Shown here: one piece after another, positions 43,440 to 56,444 of the stretch
How positions within the stretch are numbered: position 1 is the stretch's first letter
How the letters are laid out: each line of letters opens with the position of its first letter
Assembly: GCA_002205965.3 (NCBI GenBank)
Contig: NADL03000073.1
Location: 1 to 64,000 of the forward strand
Reading direction: 5' to 3'
From: Kappaphycus alvarezii
Taxonomy: Eukaryota; Rhodophyta; Florideophyceae; Gigartinales; Solieriaceae
Length of the DNA stretch: 64,000 bases
Made by a program: the position numbers and the translations under genes
The notes under the pieces: model-generated
Seen by the model: the letters and a program-made list of their open reading frames with translations, nothing else
Database searches by the model: none
Told to the model about the DNA's origin: nothing

Positions 43440-44540
43440 CCGGCTAACGAAGGGGGCTGAGGACTGCTGGCAAGACTCACCAAAGCAGTTAATATGCTAA
43501 TAGCAAATGCAGAACTTCCCCCTCCCCTTGTGTATCTGGGACTCCGAACAATGCCATAATGAAGGCCTCAGGAGATATTCGGCCCATTTCATTCGGCAAG
43601 ACACTTTTTCGTCTCTCCGGGAGATGCCTTATGTCATGTATCGCCGACTCAGCACGTTCGCAAATTCATCGCTGCAGCGCGTTGTAGCGACCTCGGGTGG
43701 ATTTTAAACTGTGGGTCACGCCATGATCACAGTGAATGACTACTTTAACACTCTGGTACCCGTTAAATGCTCACCATTGACCTCAAAAAGTCATTCTGTA
43801 TTGTCAGTCGTGACGAATTTCGGGAGGGCGTAAAAACTTCTTTCCTAGAGTTACTACCGTGGGTCGAGTACACATATGTGAAGTAGCCGGCCTATGTGTG
43901 GTGCGGGGAACATACCGTTCGCAGCGTTACAGGTGTGCAGCAAGATAATACACTGGGAGCCTGCTTTTCCCTTCAGAACTTTACGGTGAACTGCTGCGAC
44001 TGCAACAGGAGTTCCAAGGTGCCCGAACAGATACAGGGAGAATCTACTGCTTCTAATGCGGTGTTATCTGGATTTCGGATACATAAATAGCATCCAAGAG
44101 ACTACCCGCAGGATGCTAGATATTATTGACTCTTCAGGGACAGAATGACTCAAGCCGGACCTGAAAATTAGCAAGTGCGCTCACTGGTGCCACTGTACCG
44201 TAACCGGATATTTGATGATGTGTGCTCACAGAATATTTACCAACAGAACACTTCCGGGACACGTATTCTGCACACCCCGGTTAGGGATGAAGATGCATGA
44301 GAAAATAATTCCTTCCTCATGTGGCTTCACTCTAAATTCTGTTGGAAAAACTCACGAAACTCCAAGATACCAGTTATATGTACATCTGCTTCGAGCCTGC
44401 TTCTCCATATAAAAGACACCATTTGCTACGGGCATTTCTCGCCAGGCTAAAAGTCTGGGGATGTAGATTTGATGAAAAGGTTGAAAATCACCCTAATACC
44501 CTTCAAAACAACGGGACGTGCAATTCCTGTCCTTAGTAAT
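43440..44540 (+). pseudogene. Family B element, reverse transcriptase fragment
   Basis: MLTIDLKKSF (about 43770, palm aspartate) is followed by ELLPWVEYTYV and CGEHTVRSVTGVQQDNTLGACF (43850-43975), equal to the HTIRSVCGTQQGDNLGNL block of the copy at 60.9 kb. LDFGYINSIQETTRRMLDII (44067-44130) holds the YxDD-type box, where the second aspartate has become phenylalanine. The thumb segment YQLYVHLLRACFSI is at about 44370. Stops and frame changes are frequent. Confidence 0.6.
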
Positions 44541-44639
44541 ATCCCATCCTGAGTTACTTCATTTTAGAGTACGTGATGGGATACAGTACTCGCGAAATGA
44601 CAAATGTATGAAAAATATCTCTCCCATTTACAGTAAGGT

Positions 44640-44705
44640 AATTTGGAATTATTTTCATGTATGGAAGATGTGTTTGATTGTATCAACGCAGTTGGAAGAA
44701 AAGGA
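44640..44705 (-). repeat. Family B 3' UTR scrap
   Basis: AATTATTTTCATGTATGGAAGATGTG resembles the family B 3' end at 690-720 and 49135-49165 in the same orientation. It is short and diverged. Confidence 0.35.
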
Positions 44706-45159
44706 GAGAGATTTTATTGAAACATTTGAAAGCAAGTGAGGAATATGGTAATAAGAACAATCGTGATGGAACTTCAGTGATTGATAACAACTTCAGCCCT
44801 TGTTGTACCAGAGAGAAGACTTACGAGGAGTCGATGAGGTTAGTAAACCGGAGTAGTAAATTTCCAGGAGGCAATTTATTCATGAATTCAATGCAGCCTG
44901 ACCTTCGGCCCTGGGCTTACCAAGCCGTAGATACAAAAATACATGCAGTGGAAATCCATATTGAGGCTCGTCACATAACCTTTTTAGTGAACTTCTTTAA
45001 TACCTCAGCCTGTAGGAAAGTTTGATGGGGTCGTAGACGGCAGAGTAGTAGCAGGGGCTGGAATTAGGTCTGATGAATATCACATCGAAGCCTTTGGGGA
45101 GCGAAACGAACTGGGGATCATTAGTGAAGAGGTTTAGATGGTGACGGGCCGAAGGACAG
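44706..45159. other. Unassigned stretch
   Basis: An open frame of 115 codons (44678-45025, plus) has no recognisable motif. Confidence 0.2.
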
Positions 45160-46630
45160 AGATGGAATCTTGCGCAAATTCCAATTCCGAGAACCGCACG
45201 GATAGTGCTCGCGAGAATAGTGAGCTACTAGAAAAGGCGACCACGACGCATGTTGTGACGACGAAAAGAGCTTTCTGCAAAGGACAGACAGTTACATGGT
45301 GACCAGTGATGTCGAGGACAGGGGGCACTCTACAGTAAGAGGTGATGCAGAAAAAGAACTATTCGGCACCAGAGATTATTGCGCAGCCGAGGCGAATGAA
45401 AACAATGGTACGCAATATAAGGTCACCATGAAAGCAACTGCTCGTCTAAAGAGGACAGAAGGGCAATTTATCAGACTCGGGAAGCGAATCAGACCAGATA
45501 TTGCAATTTTACCAAACAGGACGGACAATAAGTCAAGTCAATATGACAAAAAGGGATGCAGATCTGAACATTTGACTGAAAAATCCCAGTCTAGATTATG
45601 CTTAAATAAATCTCAGCATCTGTAAATCTACGGGCAAAGAGGTCTGATCAAGTTGCTCCGAGGGGAGGAGATCACTCCAGCCAAGATAATAAAAAAGAAT
45701 AAGAAATTCAAGGGTATCCCAAAGGACATATTATAGTGTGTGAAGAAGTACATTTGGTAGTCGAGCTTGCGTCGACCGAAAATGGAAAAAAGTTTGGTCA
45801 GCATCAGAGAGGCGACGCGGAGCTGGCGAAAAAAGAGCTCAAAAAACAATACGGTCCAATAAGTCCGCGAAGGGCTAGAAATTTCTCTTCGCTCGGCTTC
45901 GACAGCACCAAGACTTTTTAAGCTAGTACCAGTCAAAGTAATGCGAATGAGGAAAACAAGCTCTTTTCGAGTCGGGGCTGTTCCAAATCTCATTTCAGAA
46001 AGTTTAGTGACAGATCTCAGTCTCGATATTATTCCAACTACACGAAGGATAACTGTATTTTATGGAACGGTATCAAAATTTATGGGCAATGCCGACAAGG
46101 TTTCCGTGTTTTTTGGGATTGACAAGTTGATACCGATTTTCTTTTTATGCCTGAGCTACCGTTCGATGCAATCATTGATTTTACGACCATGGAAAACCTG
46201 GGGACATGCATTGACTTGGACAACCAAAGTGTTTCAGTTAATATTGACGGCAGAATCGTAAAGATGTCACTTCACTTCGATAAAAGCATATATCCGGAAG
46301 ATGTAAGTAAAACAGACATCGGCTATTTCTTCTAGCTACGACAGCGAATAATCCGAACCACCTAACAATTTCGAAAACTCTGTAGGAGAATGAAATCAAA
46401 TGGGAAAATGCTCTACCAAAGTTGTTAGACAGTTATCGCCGAAGGAGAGAAATAATGGGACTCTCACATTTTGAGCTAACGTACGGAAAGGCTCCTATAA
46501 TGCTAAGAGAGACACATAAAAAAGGTGCGCGAACTATGGAAAATATAGAGAACTCTCGAAAAAACTTCATAAATGATATTCAGAGCCTTAGATTAATTTT
46601 TCATTCTGTAATAAGAGATATTACGAAATA
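45160..46630 (+). pseudogene. Second Ty3-type element, internally deleted relic
   Basis: The segment aligns with the first Ty3 element from the second zinc knuckle (about 45430, decayed) through the protease region (KLVPVKVM at about 45923, then VGAVPNLIS, with the DSG active site changed to RVG) to the linker LGTCIDLDNQSVSVNIDG (46200-46255). At about 46335-46385 it jumps to the integrase C-terminal region (LLDSYRRRREIMGLSHFELTYGKAP, 46409-46500). RT, RNase H and most of integrase, about 2.6 kb in the first element, are missing. It confirms which residues of the first element are ancestral. Confidence 0.65.
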
Positions 46631-49124
46631 ACTAAAATACACCTTATCTATATTAATAGATAATTTAATCTTAATTAAAAATTTTCGAAATAACTGCAGT
46701 TTATATTATCAGATTGAGCGCCTATCTTTATGACTCAATATCAGCATTCATACGACATCTCTGATATTATTCAAAATAATTTCGAAAATTTTCGCAAAAA
46801 ATAAGATATTTACATTTGAGGGCTCCTTCAGCGAAATGAACCATTAATCTGAACGCTACTGAAAAAATATAAGGGGAACAAAAATGTATAATTTTGACGG
46901 CAGGAAATGATTGATAATGTGTTTTATATTTTGAATACACTTATGGTTTATAATAGATTTTGGTCTACGATAACTTGAATTCTATGCAAACTATTCGGAA
47001 AGTTTACAATATTTTCTTATCCTACCAATTATAATGAAGAAAAATATCTTTAAAAAATGAAAATCCCCTGTAGTGGGAGATGATGTCATACCATTGTTTA
47101 TTTATACCTTCTAAATAATTTATTTGAACACATCAGTAGTTGTGCTGAGTTTACGTATTTAATTTCATCCATTTCTGAAGGAGAGTATTCAAAGGGCAAA
47201 TAGCCCATTAATTATTTCAAATTTGGTCTCCACGGAAGTGAATCCAGGTGACATTCAGATAGTAGCTTGAAACTTTAATTTTCGAAGCAAAAATGAGAAT
47301 TTTCTTTTGGCAGTCTCCTGTTGAAATATCTGCAATTTCCGTTCTTTATTACAGTCAAAAAAATGACTTTCTTGGATTTAAACGGTAAAGTAATCGCATT
47401 AAAATTAACTTGGTGTAAATACTATCATTTTACTCAAATAATCATATATTGAGGTTGATTTCCTTCCCCTACCGCAATTTGATTCAAAAACAGAGTAAAT
47501 AAAAATTTCATTTGCGTACATGCAAATAGGACTGCAATAGATATTTTTTGTGCCTATTTCAATCTATGACCTCTAGAAAATTATATTTACAGACATAAGA
47601 AAACTTTTGAGTCCAAATTGAGCAAATTTGTCTAAATATAAAATATTTGTCCAGTCCAGAGTTGAATATGAGAAAAGATTATCGGTTTAAATAGGAAAAT
47701 ATTTATAAGCTCCCCTCTGGTGATATAAAAACTAAAGCAGTACGATACTCTTAAACAATGGTGATTTATTTAAATTCAGCGTATCTTATATATTTCATTA
47801 TATATCTAGAAAACTACAGGAATACAAACGTTTCCAAAGGAGCAATGATGCCACAAACTCACTTAAAAGTGAGTGGTTGGATCCATTTTAATTTTTTATG
47901 GTCTTATGCGGGTTACTCCTCGCGGATTGGGTAATGCCTTTCAACATACAGGTTAAAGTTACATGCGAAATGTTTAATGAAGAAACAGCGAAAATTATGA
48001 TTTTTCATCGTTACAAATATCACTCAAGAGCTAAACAGAGGTTGTATAGAACTTCTTGTAAATCCAGAAAACATTTTTTTATGTTTTGTAAACTTCAAGA
48101 GTTTTGTCTCTGTTTTCACATGTAGAAATGTGAAATGAGAGCGATTGGAATTTTTCTTCACGTTTCTAAACTTTAATGTATATCAAAGCTACCCATATCA
48201 CACTAACAAGCTTCCGGTAAAATTTTAGGTAGACTTTAGCAGGCGCGATATTGAGGTAACATCGACGCATATGCATACTTTTAACTGTATCACAGCGAAA
48301 GTTTGAGGGATAGCGGAGAGTAACTGAGAGAACACGTTATTTTTTCTAAATTATGTAGTTGCGGTCCGGCCGAGATTATCAAACATCACCTTTTATTTTA
48401 TACTATTAAGTTGAAAATATATTAATTACGTACCATCCACATCATAGATATATTGTTAGTCTCCAATGAATTCAAAACAGTAAAATAGCCAAAGTTTTAC
48501 TAGATTATTAAGGCAAAATTTACTATGTTATCAAAAATTCTATTAAATGGACGAAATACCTTCAGAGCACCTTGTGTCTCGAGAGTGCCCTTACGCCAGT
48601 CCTGTGATATCTACTTCTTCAATCAATTTCTCATACTTAAATATGCCCCTTGCTAGTAGTAGCCGCCTTTGACTCTAAAATAATAAAGCATCAAAGCTTT
48701 CCCCACCTTCGGAATGAGCCTACCAACTCGATTTAATCGAAAATCGGCTCTCAAAGTCCTTTTTACTCAAAAACTGAATTCAAATACATGGAGTTCTTTA
48801 TGCAAGATCAAAAAATTAATTTAACCAAAAAAAATTTCCAATCAGCATAATTGTGATTTTTGATGAAAAGCTCAGAAATAAGCATTGACAATATCATGGG
48901 CAAGTTAATTGCTGTAAAAACTATCTTTTATTTTCCCATAAACATACATTCCATCTTATTGTAACATTTCGGTGTCTCATAACAACAGTTGCTGTAGTAG
49001 TGTCGATGGTGTTTGTATTTACTCCATTATCGCGCCGATTTTTCCTTTCTGAGCAATTTTTTCAGACAGTCGCTCTCTGTTCTTTTTTTCACACTCCAGT
49101 GCATTACTCTGACCTCTCTCAAGG
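46631..49124. other. AT-rich ORF desert, first part
   Basis: Very AT-rich, with no open frame beyond 75 codons on the plus strand and none listed on the minus strand. No motif recognised. Confidence 0.35.
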
Positions 49125-49280
49125 AAGGAAAAATTTTGGGTTATTTTAATCCATGGAAGATGTGGTCGGTTATATCCACGCGGCTAATGCGTTATGTGGG
49201 ATAGGTCGTCGCTGATGGGTAACACTACAGTACATGACCCTTACAGGGCCGGCTCAATGCCGGCCCTCTCTCAAAGTATG
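49125..49280 (-). repeat. Family B 3' terminus
   Basis: On the minus strand it reads from GAGCCGGCCCTGTAAGGGTCATGTACTG through AACGCATTAGCCGCG to CATCTTCCAT and AAAATAACCC. It is nearly identical to 17128-17245. It contains the family B stop codon and the complete 3' UTR, a heavily 5'-truncated insertion in otherwise ORF-free DNA. Confidence 0.7.
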
Positions 49281-52200
49281 ATGAAATTCGCTGGTGTTTT
49301 TCAGACGTGTTTTAAATTCACGTCCAGCCAGAAGGAGCACTAATCTTAACCAAAACTCATCAAACAAAAAAATCGAGAAAAGTTCTTTCTAGAAGCTATC
49401 TTGAAAATAAAAGAACTAGTAATAATTCAAAATTTTAAGTAAGTATTACGATCACCAGACTTAACAAGGGCCATTCGGCTCACTATTTTTACCCATATCA
49501 GTGTAAAAAGACCAGGAAAGCTTTTTTGAATTCGCAACAATGGATAATGATTTATATACAAAAGCTTTCTGTTCCAAGGACTGATCATTTATAATTGCCC
49601 ACAGAGTGAAAAGGTCTTTTTGAAACATTTTATTTCCAAATAATACTCTAAAATTAATTTATGCAACTATAAGGTACCTTTTACGGTTATTGAAAAGATA
49701 TTCACCCATTCGAGATCTTAGTCGTCATTTTTTTTGTTGACAAATGACCTGTAAACAATTTAAAAGTTGCTAAATTATGTTTCGAGGACTAAACGCACAT
49801 TTTATCCATATGAAACATAGTTTTTATTCTTTTTAAAACAAATAAAGGAATAATTTAGTAATTAAGAATACTAGAATCATTCGCTGTCAAAATTCCAACA
49901 GGAGGCCTTCCTCATAATATGCATAAATATCAATTGAAAGACTTTGGGAATCTGGAAACCGCATTTTATCTTGTTTGTTTCTTCCAGGCTTTAACCCACA
50001 TTTTTTCTTCAGTGATAACGAAATAGGCATTTAAATTTTACATTGGGACGTTACTAGAAAAAATTGAGGGAAAATAACAAAGATGTACTCCTTTTGAATT
50101 TAAAGTTTCGACTTTTGCTTCGAGCTGTTCGAACAGGTCCAAGCAAAAGGTGTTATCCACTCCTCTATGTAGATATCTTGAAAGATTTCACCCCTTATAT
50201 TTACTGGTAGAAAAATTTTCTTTAAAGCGTTTCAATCATTTATAAGATATATGAGACCAAGTAACTCTATTTCCGTTCCAACAGAGATGTTTGGGATCCC
50301 TAAATCATTTTTTTTAATAGTTTGAATAGATATTTGAAAAATTCAAATGAAGTAGCAGTCGAATTTTCGAGGCAGCCAAGAGAATTTTTCTTTCCAGAAA
50401 AATAATACGAGCTTTTGGTAACTGTCGTTATCAAAGAAACAAGTACTGGAGCTTATAAAATATTGAGAATCCTGAAATAATTTAAGCCTAATAGAGCTCA
50501 ATGAGTGTTACTAAAACGAAAATTTTTAAAAAGTATAGGTGACCAAAAAAAGCAGACAATTTCAGCCCGAAAATCTATCTTTTATCGGACTGCCGAAATA
50601 TTTGTACCTTCCTCATCTCAATATAGAAATATGGAGCTACCACAACTGAATTGTACTGAATGATTTTTGTATCCACTTGGGAATTGAATAGACAAATGTA
50701 TGACTATATTCTAGTCAAATTTTGAAAATTTGCTATTTAAAATCACAGATATTGTTAGTTGTTGCAGATTGCATAGGGACAATACTTCAAATCAGGTACT
50801 AGAAGATTTAAAGCAACCTGCAGATCAATATTAATCCAAATTTCCACCTCCCAAGATAAACTTCATGCCTTCTTTATCTACATAGAACAACCCAGTATAT
50901 AAAAACTTTTAGAGAAGTTGATGTCGACTTAAAGATTAACCAGAATAAATATCATAAGCCTGCTTTCTATTCCTTTGAATACCTGTTCAATAATCTCACA
51001 TTATACCACCACGCAATTAGGTTGAATAATATGACTTTTTCCAGAAAGTTCTAAACAAGCATTTCGAGCCTCTCGGAGACTCATCTGCATCTTAAGTGAG
51101 CATCAAAACTGATAGTCAACGTCAGTCAATGAACTAAAAAATTGAAAACAATTATTATTTCATTTGTTAATTTCGTGACATTAAACGTATATGAGGGTTT
51201 TCTTGACTTTGAATTTATATGCAACTCAGTACTTAATCAACTTGAAACTTGACATCGTTCTTTATTAAAAACGTTTTTTCGAAAATGAGAAATATTTTGT
51301 CCATTTTCGAACTATACTGGCTAACTAACAAAAATTGGGGCGGACTCAATCCCCCGACGAATCTTGTGTGTCGTATAAATAGTTTCACATAAATTGAAAC
51401 ATTCAAGATTTTTGGAAAGGTTTTTTACACTGAAATTTACTTATGACTATTTGCCAAATTGTTTCCGAGTATATTTACCTTCCAAAGTCATAATTTAATT
51501 ATCTCACTCCATTCAATCACACATACAGATTATTTGTACAGTGTAATTTATTACGATCTGCCTAATAATGATTGAAGACTACCTAAAGGGCATATTTCAT
51601 CGGATTAAAAGGGTTCTCACACACAAGTAATTATATCAGCTGTGTTTCTTGGTTTGATTATATCTCAATCGTCCGTCAAAATCTTAACATGAACTTGTCT
51701 TGAATTTAAAGACGGGTATGATCGACGTCAATATTTAACGTCATGATTCTCGGTCTCTCACTGGGAGTTATACGATCAATCATCACTCTTACCATCTCTT
51801 AATGCAATTCCCGCTTTCATACGTGTGTTTGAGTTCCGTGATGAAATTACAGCCCACTCAAAGGGCTTTTGGAGGCCAAGATTCGGATTTCTCCATTGGC
51901 GCTTCACTGTCAGTTGTGCCCAAATATCCCTAAAAAGTGGTCAGACCACTCCATGTGGTTAACAATATCATTAAAAGTTTTCTAATGTCTATGATGCAGA
52001 CAAACATGCCCCAAATTTCTACTTTTCTATGTTAATTGCCTAAATTATTGGATTGAAGGCTTTTATTTTAAAAAAAGGTACTATCTATTTCGTGGTCTCA
52101 TGGTATCTCATCCCATATTCTTCAAACTGTTTTGACAGCTCTGAAAAAAATCAGTACCCCTAGCAATAGTCACTGTTTTTGGAAACCCTTCCTTATCCTT

Positions 52201-53960
52201 CGGTAGTATGTTGAAATATAACTGGATGATGTTTCCTCCTATCTATAATTCACGCATCAAATATTCGGCTTAACTTCTGAATCCGTTTAAAAATTGCACT
52301 CCTTAGCTATAAAAGTTTGGTATGTGAGGTATTGTTCATCTATCTCCCTTGAGCGAAGTAAATGCGCTTTTCAATGGAATTGATTTTGTCACTCTAATAG
52401 TTCTGGTGTCTTAAATGAATTATGCGCACTCTGTGGTATTCCTAGAGGTGAAAAATATCTATAATGTCTTAAATGATATACCTTGTCGGGTCGAGTTATG
52501 TGAAATGTCCGTCAGTAGAGGCTTCCGAACCTTCAGGGATATGCATTACTTATAAATATCAGCTCTGTGGACAAAGAAACGTAGAGATTGCAAAAACATA
52601 TAAACAGTAATAATGTTTCCACTGAAGCTAGTTTCACAAAATATAACATATGACAGACGTCATTTTGCTATTTTTTAAGTCTCTTTTCTTAATGGTGGCA
52701 CCATTCCTGGCTTATCAGAAATAAGTAGAACTCTTAAACAACTTGAATGGCACTAGAAACTACAGTAAATGTATACTGAGTTGTTAATTATGATTCCATT
52801 ACTGTCCAGAAATTTATCAAAGGAACTACCTCTCTGCTTACCGGAACATCTTGCCGAATTCTCCCGGGAGATTGTTCCAAGTCAATTTATATTTGGCCTT
52901 CTTTAGTTATACATCCTGTTCACACAACTGTAAAACCTCTCAAAGATTGCTCCAAATTCTCTACCGCTGAGCCCAATCTTATCGAGGTGTAAACCACTGG
53001 AAAAGGCAATGGAATTTATTCAAAAGTGCAATTAATTTCCAAAACGGCTCTTTGTGTAAATACATAAATATATAGATCCAGAAATATAATTCCAATTGAG
53101 TAATAGTGAAAAGCCTGAAATAGGACTTAAATTATTAATGAATAAGAAATAAATTTAAATTTGAGCTCATAGATAATGATGCTTTGGTGGTCTGAAGCTA
53201 TAAATAATGCATGTACAAGATATAAGGAAGATATATCGGAACAAACAGACGCAACAGTTTTTCTTCTCTTGTGGACACTATGTATGAAACTGGGTTACTA
53301 AGGACTATTTTTTCTATATTGCAAGGAAGATCAACTATTAAAACTTTATGTAGAAGTGTATTAAATTTTATAATCATAATTCAATCGGCAAAGATTATTC
53401 CATGAAGAATGAATCCAAATAATGTTTTGTTTAAAGCAAAATTGTAATAACTATAGCCTGAAGAATATTAAAACCTAATTGAAATGTAAGCATGTTTTTC
53501 TCAATGAATACTGTAGAAAAGTGGGCCAGTATAAAATAAATAGAAATATCTTTCTAATATTAAAAATGAAGATAAACTTTTTGGCCAAATTAAAGATTTT
53601 TTGCGGTAATATAGGACCACTGTGGGAAACTGATGTAAAGAATAAAAATATTTGCTTAATTTTTACATCACCTTGGCCCTTTCTCCATAATAAACTGCGG
53701 AATAAATAGCACTATCCGAGATCATTCGCGCAACATTAGTCACCCAAACGAATTGGCGGAGTTATCCTCTTCCCTTTGTGATAATCGCCTGATGACTCTC
53801 ACAAGCCGTCTTCAGTGGGCTGAGAACCTCCAATTACAGAACAAATTCTCATCTAGGGTCGCCCATGGCATAATTATATTTTTTGCGACGATTTAGGGTT
53901 TATGCTTCAAGAAATTCAGAAATTAAGAATTTCACTATGCGCAATCATAAATTCTGATTA
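49281..53960. other. AT-rich ORF desert, second part
   Basis: No open frame beyond 76 codons and no motif. About 53040-53500 shows a weak match, by eye, to the AT-rich insertion at 61025-61586 (shared TAGATCC, CCTGAA-TAGGACT and AATCCAAATAAT blocks). Confidence 0.35.
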
Positions 53961-54250
53961 GTGAAATTTATAATCCCCCCAAGAGTAATTGCAGTGAATT
54001 ACGCAGTAGCACTTTGGAGAATAAAACATGAGTATTACAGTGCGGAGGCACTCAAAAAACTCATACTGAACAATTTGATCTCTGTTGCTCCAAGCATTCA
54101 ACCGCAACCGCTATGCCGAAGGGAAGAATTAAAGACTTTACGGAGTTCAGATGCCAACAGCGAATATGGAAATGGAGAACAGCGCTGACGTGCCTAGTAT
54201 AACTTCGTTACTTCGTTCGTTGACACCGCAGACAGCGTCGACTTGATCGA

Positions 54251-55247
54251 GTGCCTGCTTGCTGTAGCCTACAAGTACCATCAAACTCGAGCAGATCTAT
54301 CAAATTTACTTCGAAAAGAAACAGAATCAGCATATCTAGCATTCCATTTAACTTCAACGGAATCGGCAACGCCGACTCTCTCCGTTTATTCCGATTTGAG
54401 AAAAAACATATTGCTGCCGTCGAGAAAATTGTAGGTTGTCCTATCTCACAGACAGCCACTAAACGGAATCGTTACTCCGTAAACGGAATGTTAATCACAT
54501 GCATTGTACTGCGTCGTCTTGCATGCCCAGCGAGATGATAGGGTTTCAAGGGTTTGTTCGGAAAACGCAGTTCCCAGCAGCCCAAGATATTCTGGGAGGA
54601 AGTGGAATGGATTTTATCGAACTGTAAGGGGTGCTAACGGCTGAATTGAGGGCAAGTTTTATGCAAAACCGTACTCATCTATATGCCGATGCTATCGTAT
54701 CTAAAACAAATGGGTTAACTAACTGCACCGGGTTTATAGATTGAACTGTTATCTGTATCGCTCGTCCAAGTGGCAGCCATCAGCTGCAATTGGTGGCTTA
54801 TAATGGCCATAAAAGGAAACATTCGATGAAGTTTCAATCTATGACTGCACCTGATGATTGGATTCCGCATGTACATGGGCTGGTCGAGGGTCGCAGACAT
54901 GACTGGAACCTCTATACACGTAACAATTGGGAGGAAATCCTCCCTTCAGTTCTCCGCTTTAATGGACAGCAGTTTTGCTTGTATGGTGATTCTGGATACA
55001 ACCAATGATGGTTCTTGTAAGTTCCTCTTGATGGAGAAACCCACAGCACTTTCAAAGTGCTTTTAATAAAGGCATGTCAAGCAAGAGGGTAACAGTCGAA
55101 TGGGTGTTCAAGGAGATAAAGTATTACTTCACAACTGTTGATTTCAAGCAAAAAACGAAAGTGCAAGAGTCACCAGTGGGTAATCTTTACCTTGCAGCTA
55201 TGTTGTTCTACAACATTAGGGCTTGCTTTAAACCCCTAAACCCCTAA
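54251..55247 (+). pseudogene. PIF/Harbinger-type DDE transposase
   Basis: The first frame (54251-54538) reads FRFEKKHIAAVEKIVGC and CIVLRRLACPAR, the N-terminal helix-rich region of the family. After frame breaks near 54540-54640 the frame continues with LYADAIVSKTNGLTNCTGFID (first catalytic aspartate; the next codon is a stop where glycine is expected), YNGHKRKHSMKFQSM, VEGRRHDWNLY (second aspartate) and CLYGDSGYN (third acidic residue, 54979-55005). AFNKGMSSKRVTVEWVFKEIK and a terminal NIRACFKP follow, with TAA at 55245-55247. The domain order is complete; only a few lesions inactivate it. The usual partner gene follows in convergent orientation. Confidence 0.75.
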
Positions 55248-55485
55248 GACAAACTTTTACTTTAGATGCCCCCCCCCGACATTGGAAAGGTATGCTCAAT
55301 TGTCACAGTCAAATGAACAATAAAAATAATTTCCGAGAACATACTTCTACCATGTTCGAGCGTGGGACTGAAGAGCCAGGAAAAAGTCCGCCGGACAAAT
55401 GCAGTGCGAGGCGTGAGCAGCTCCGTGCATGCGTAAGACCGCGGAGATTGTATTGAATGCTTTATTTTCGCAGTAGTAACTTCCA

Positions 55486-56310
55486 CTAGGAAACTCCTAA
55501 ATAATCCCATTTCTCACTTCTTGAAGAGGCCTCTATCATGAGCTTTAATTTCTCAAGCTCGAGTCTCTGGGATGCTTCTAACTCTCGCCTGCGCTCCATT
55601 CTGTCCTTCTCCCTCTCATCGGCTTCAAATTGAAGACGCTCTCGTTGGAAATTGAGCCGATCTCTATCCACCTCTACACGAGCGAGGTCAGCGTCCTTCA
55701 GATAAAAAGCGAATCGATCCATCTCCCCAAATGCCATTCCTTCATGAAAATTCTTCTGCACCTTGCGAGGGCGTACTTCAGGAGTATCCCGTTCTCCACC
55801 TGGACTGTCGCCATCGGATTCGTTTGTGTTCCAACGACTTGTTGTTATAGCCATCTGCCTTACCCTACACGACTTTTTGCTGCATTAATCTCATCTGCAG
55901 CCTTCTTTTGGAGCCCCTTCTTGAATTCTTTGTCCTCCATAGCCTCCTTCTTGCCATTCAAAGCTCATCCATTTCCCGACCTCCCCTCCAACTCCGATCG
56001 CAGCTGGTCCCTTTTGCCAGACTTATCAAGTGCTGCCTGGAGTCTCTTATAGCTGTCTTGCGCACACTTTGCAGACACGCCTTGCCTATTTTTGGATTGG
56101 CATTCGCATGTTCTGCAACAACTTCAAAGCACTTCAGGACATTTACATGAGCTGCAATGTGAGCTTTAGCCGCAGCGACTTCTCCTATGATGATAAGGTC
56201 CTCTTCAGCTGTAAATCGAGAGTGCCTTCCTTTCTTCTCTCGGTCACTGCTCAATCCCGGTGAGTTTCTTTCAGGCGACTCCCATACGAATTCCCAACAG
56301 TGGCATCTGT
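55486..56310 (-). pseudogene. Myb/SANT-like partner protein of the Harbinger element
   Basis: The frame from about 56310 to 55958 contains REKKGRHSRFTAEEDLIIIGEV, a tryptophan-poor Myb/SANT-type start, with HANANPKIGKACLQSV further on. After a frame change near 55960 the frame 55854-55486 ends with a long charged coiled coil (RLNFQRERLQFEADEREKD and following). Two-gene Harbinger elements encode a DDE transposase plus a Myb-like DNA-binding protein that helps import it and bind the ends. The convergent arrangement, with about 240 bp between the stops, fits. A GTAAGGCAG near the frame change could mark a decayed intron, but this is not certain. Confidence 0.6.
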
Positions 56311-56444
56311 TGCTCTAGCTTCAAGAGAGACGGGGTTTGAAGGCTGAGACGGAATCGGTTGCGTGTCGATCGGTTCCGGCGTAACACGTAGCGAAGGACT
56401 TTTGGTGATTGTGTAACTTTGTTTGTGAACATGATAGTGTTGAA

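Noticed and set aside
55225-55250. AAACCCCT repeats resembling telomeric sequence
   Set aside because: Only about two and a half units, at the end of the Harbinger transposase frame; too short to be an interstitial telomere.
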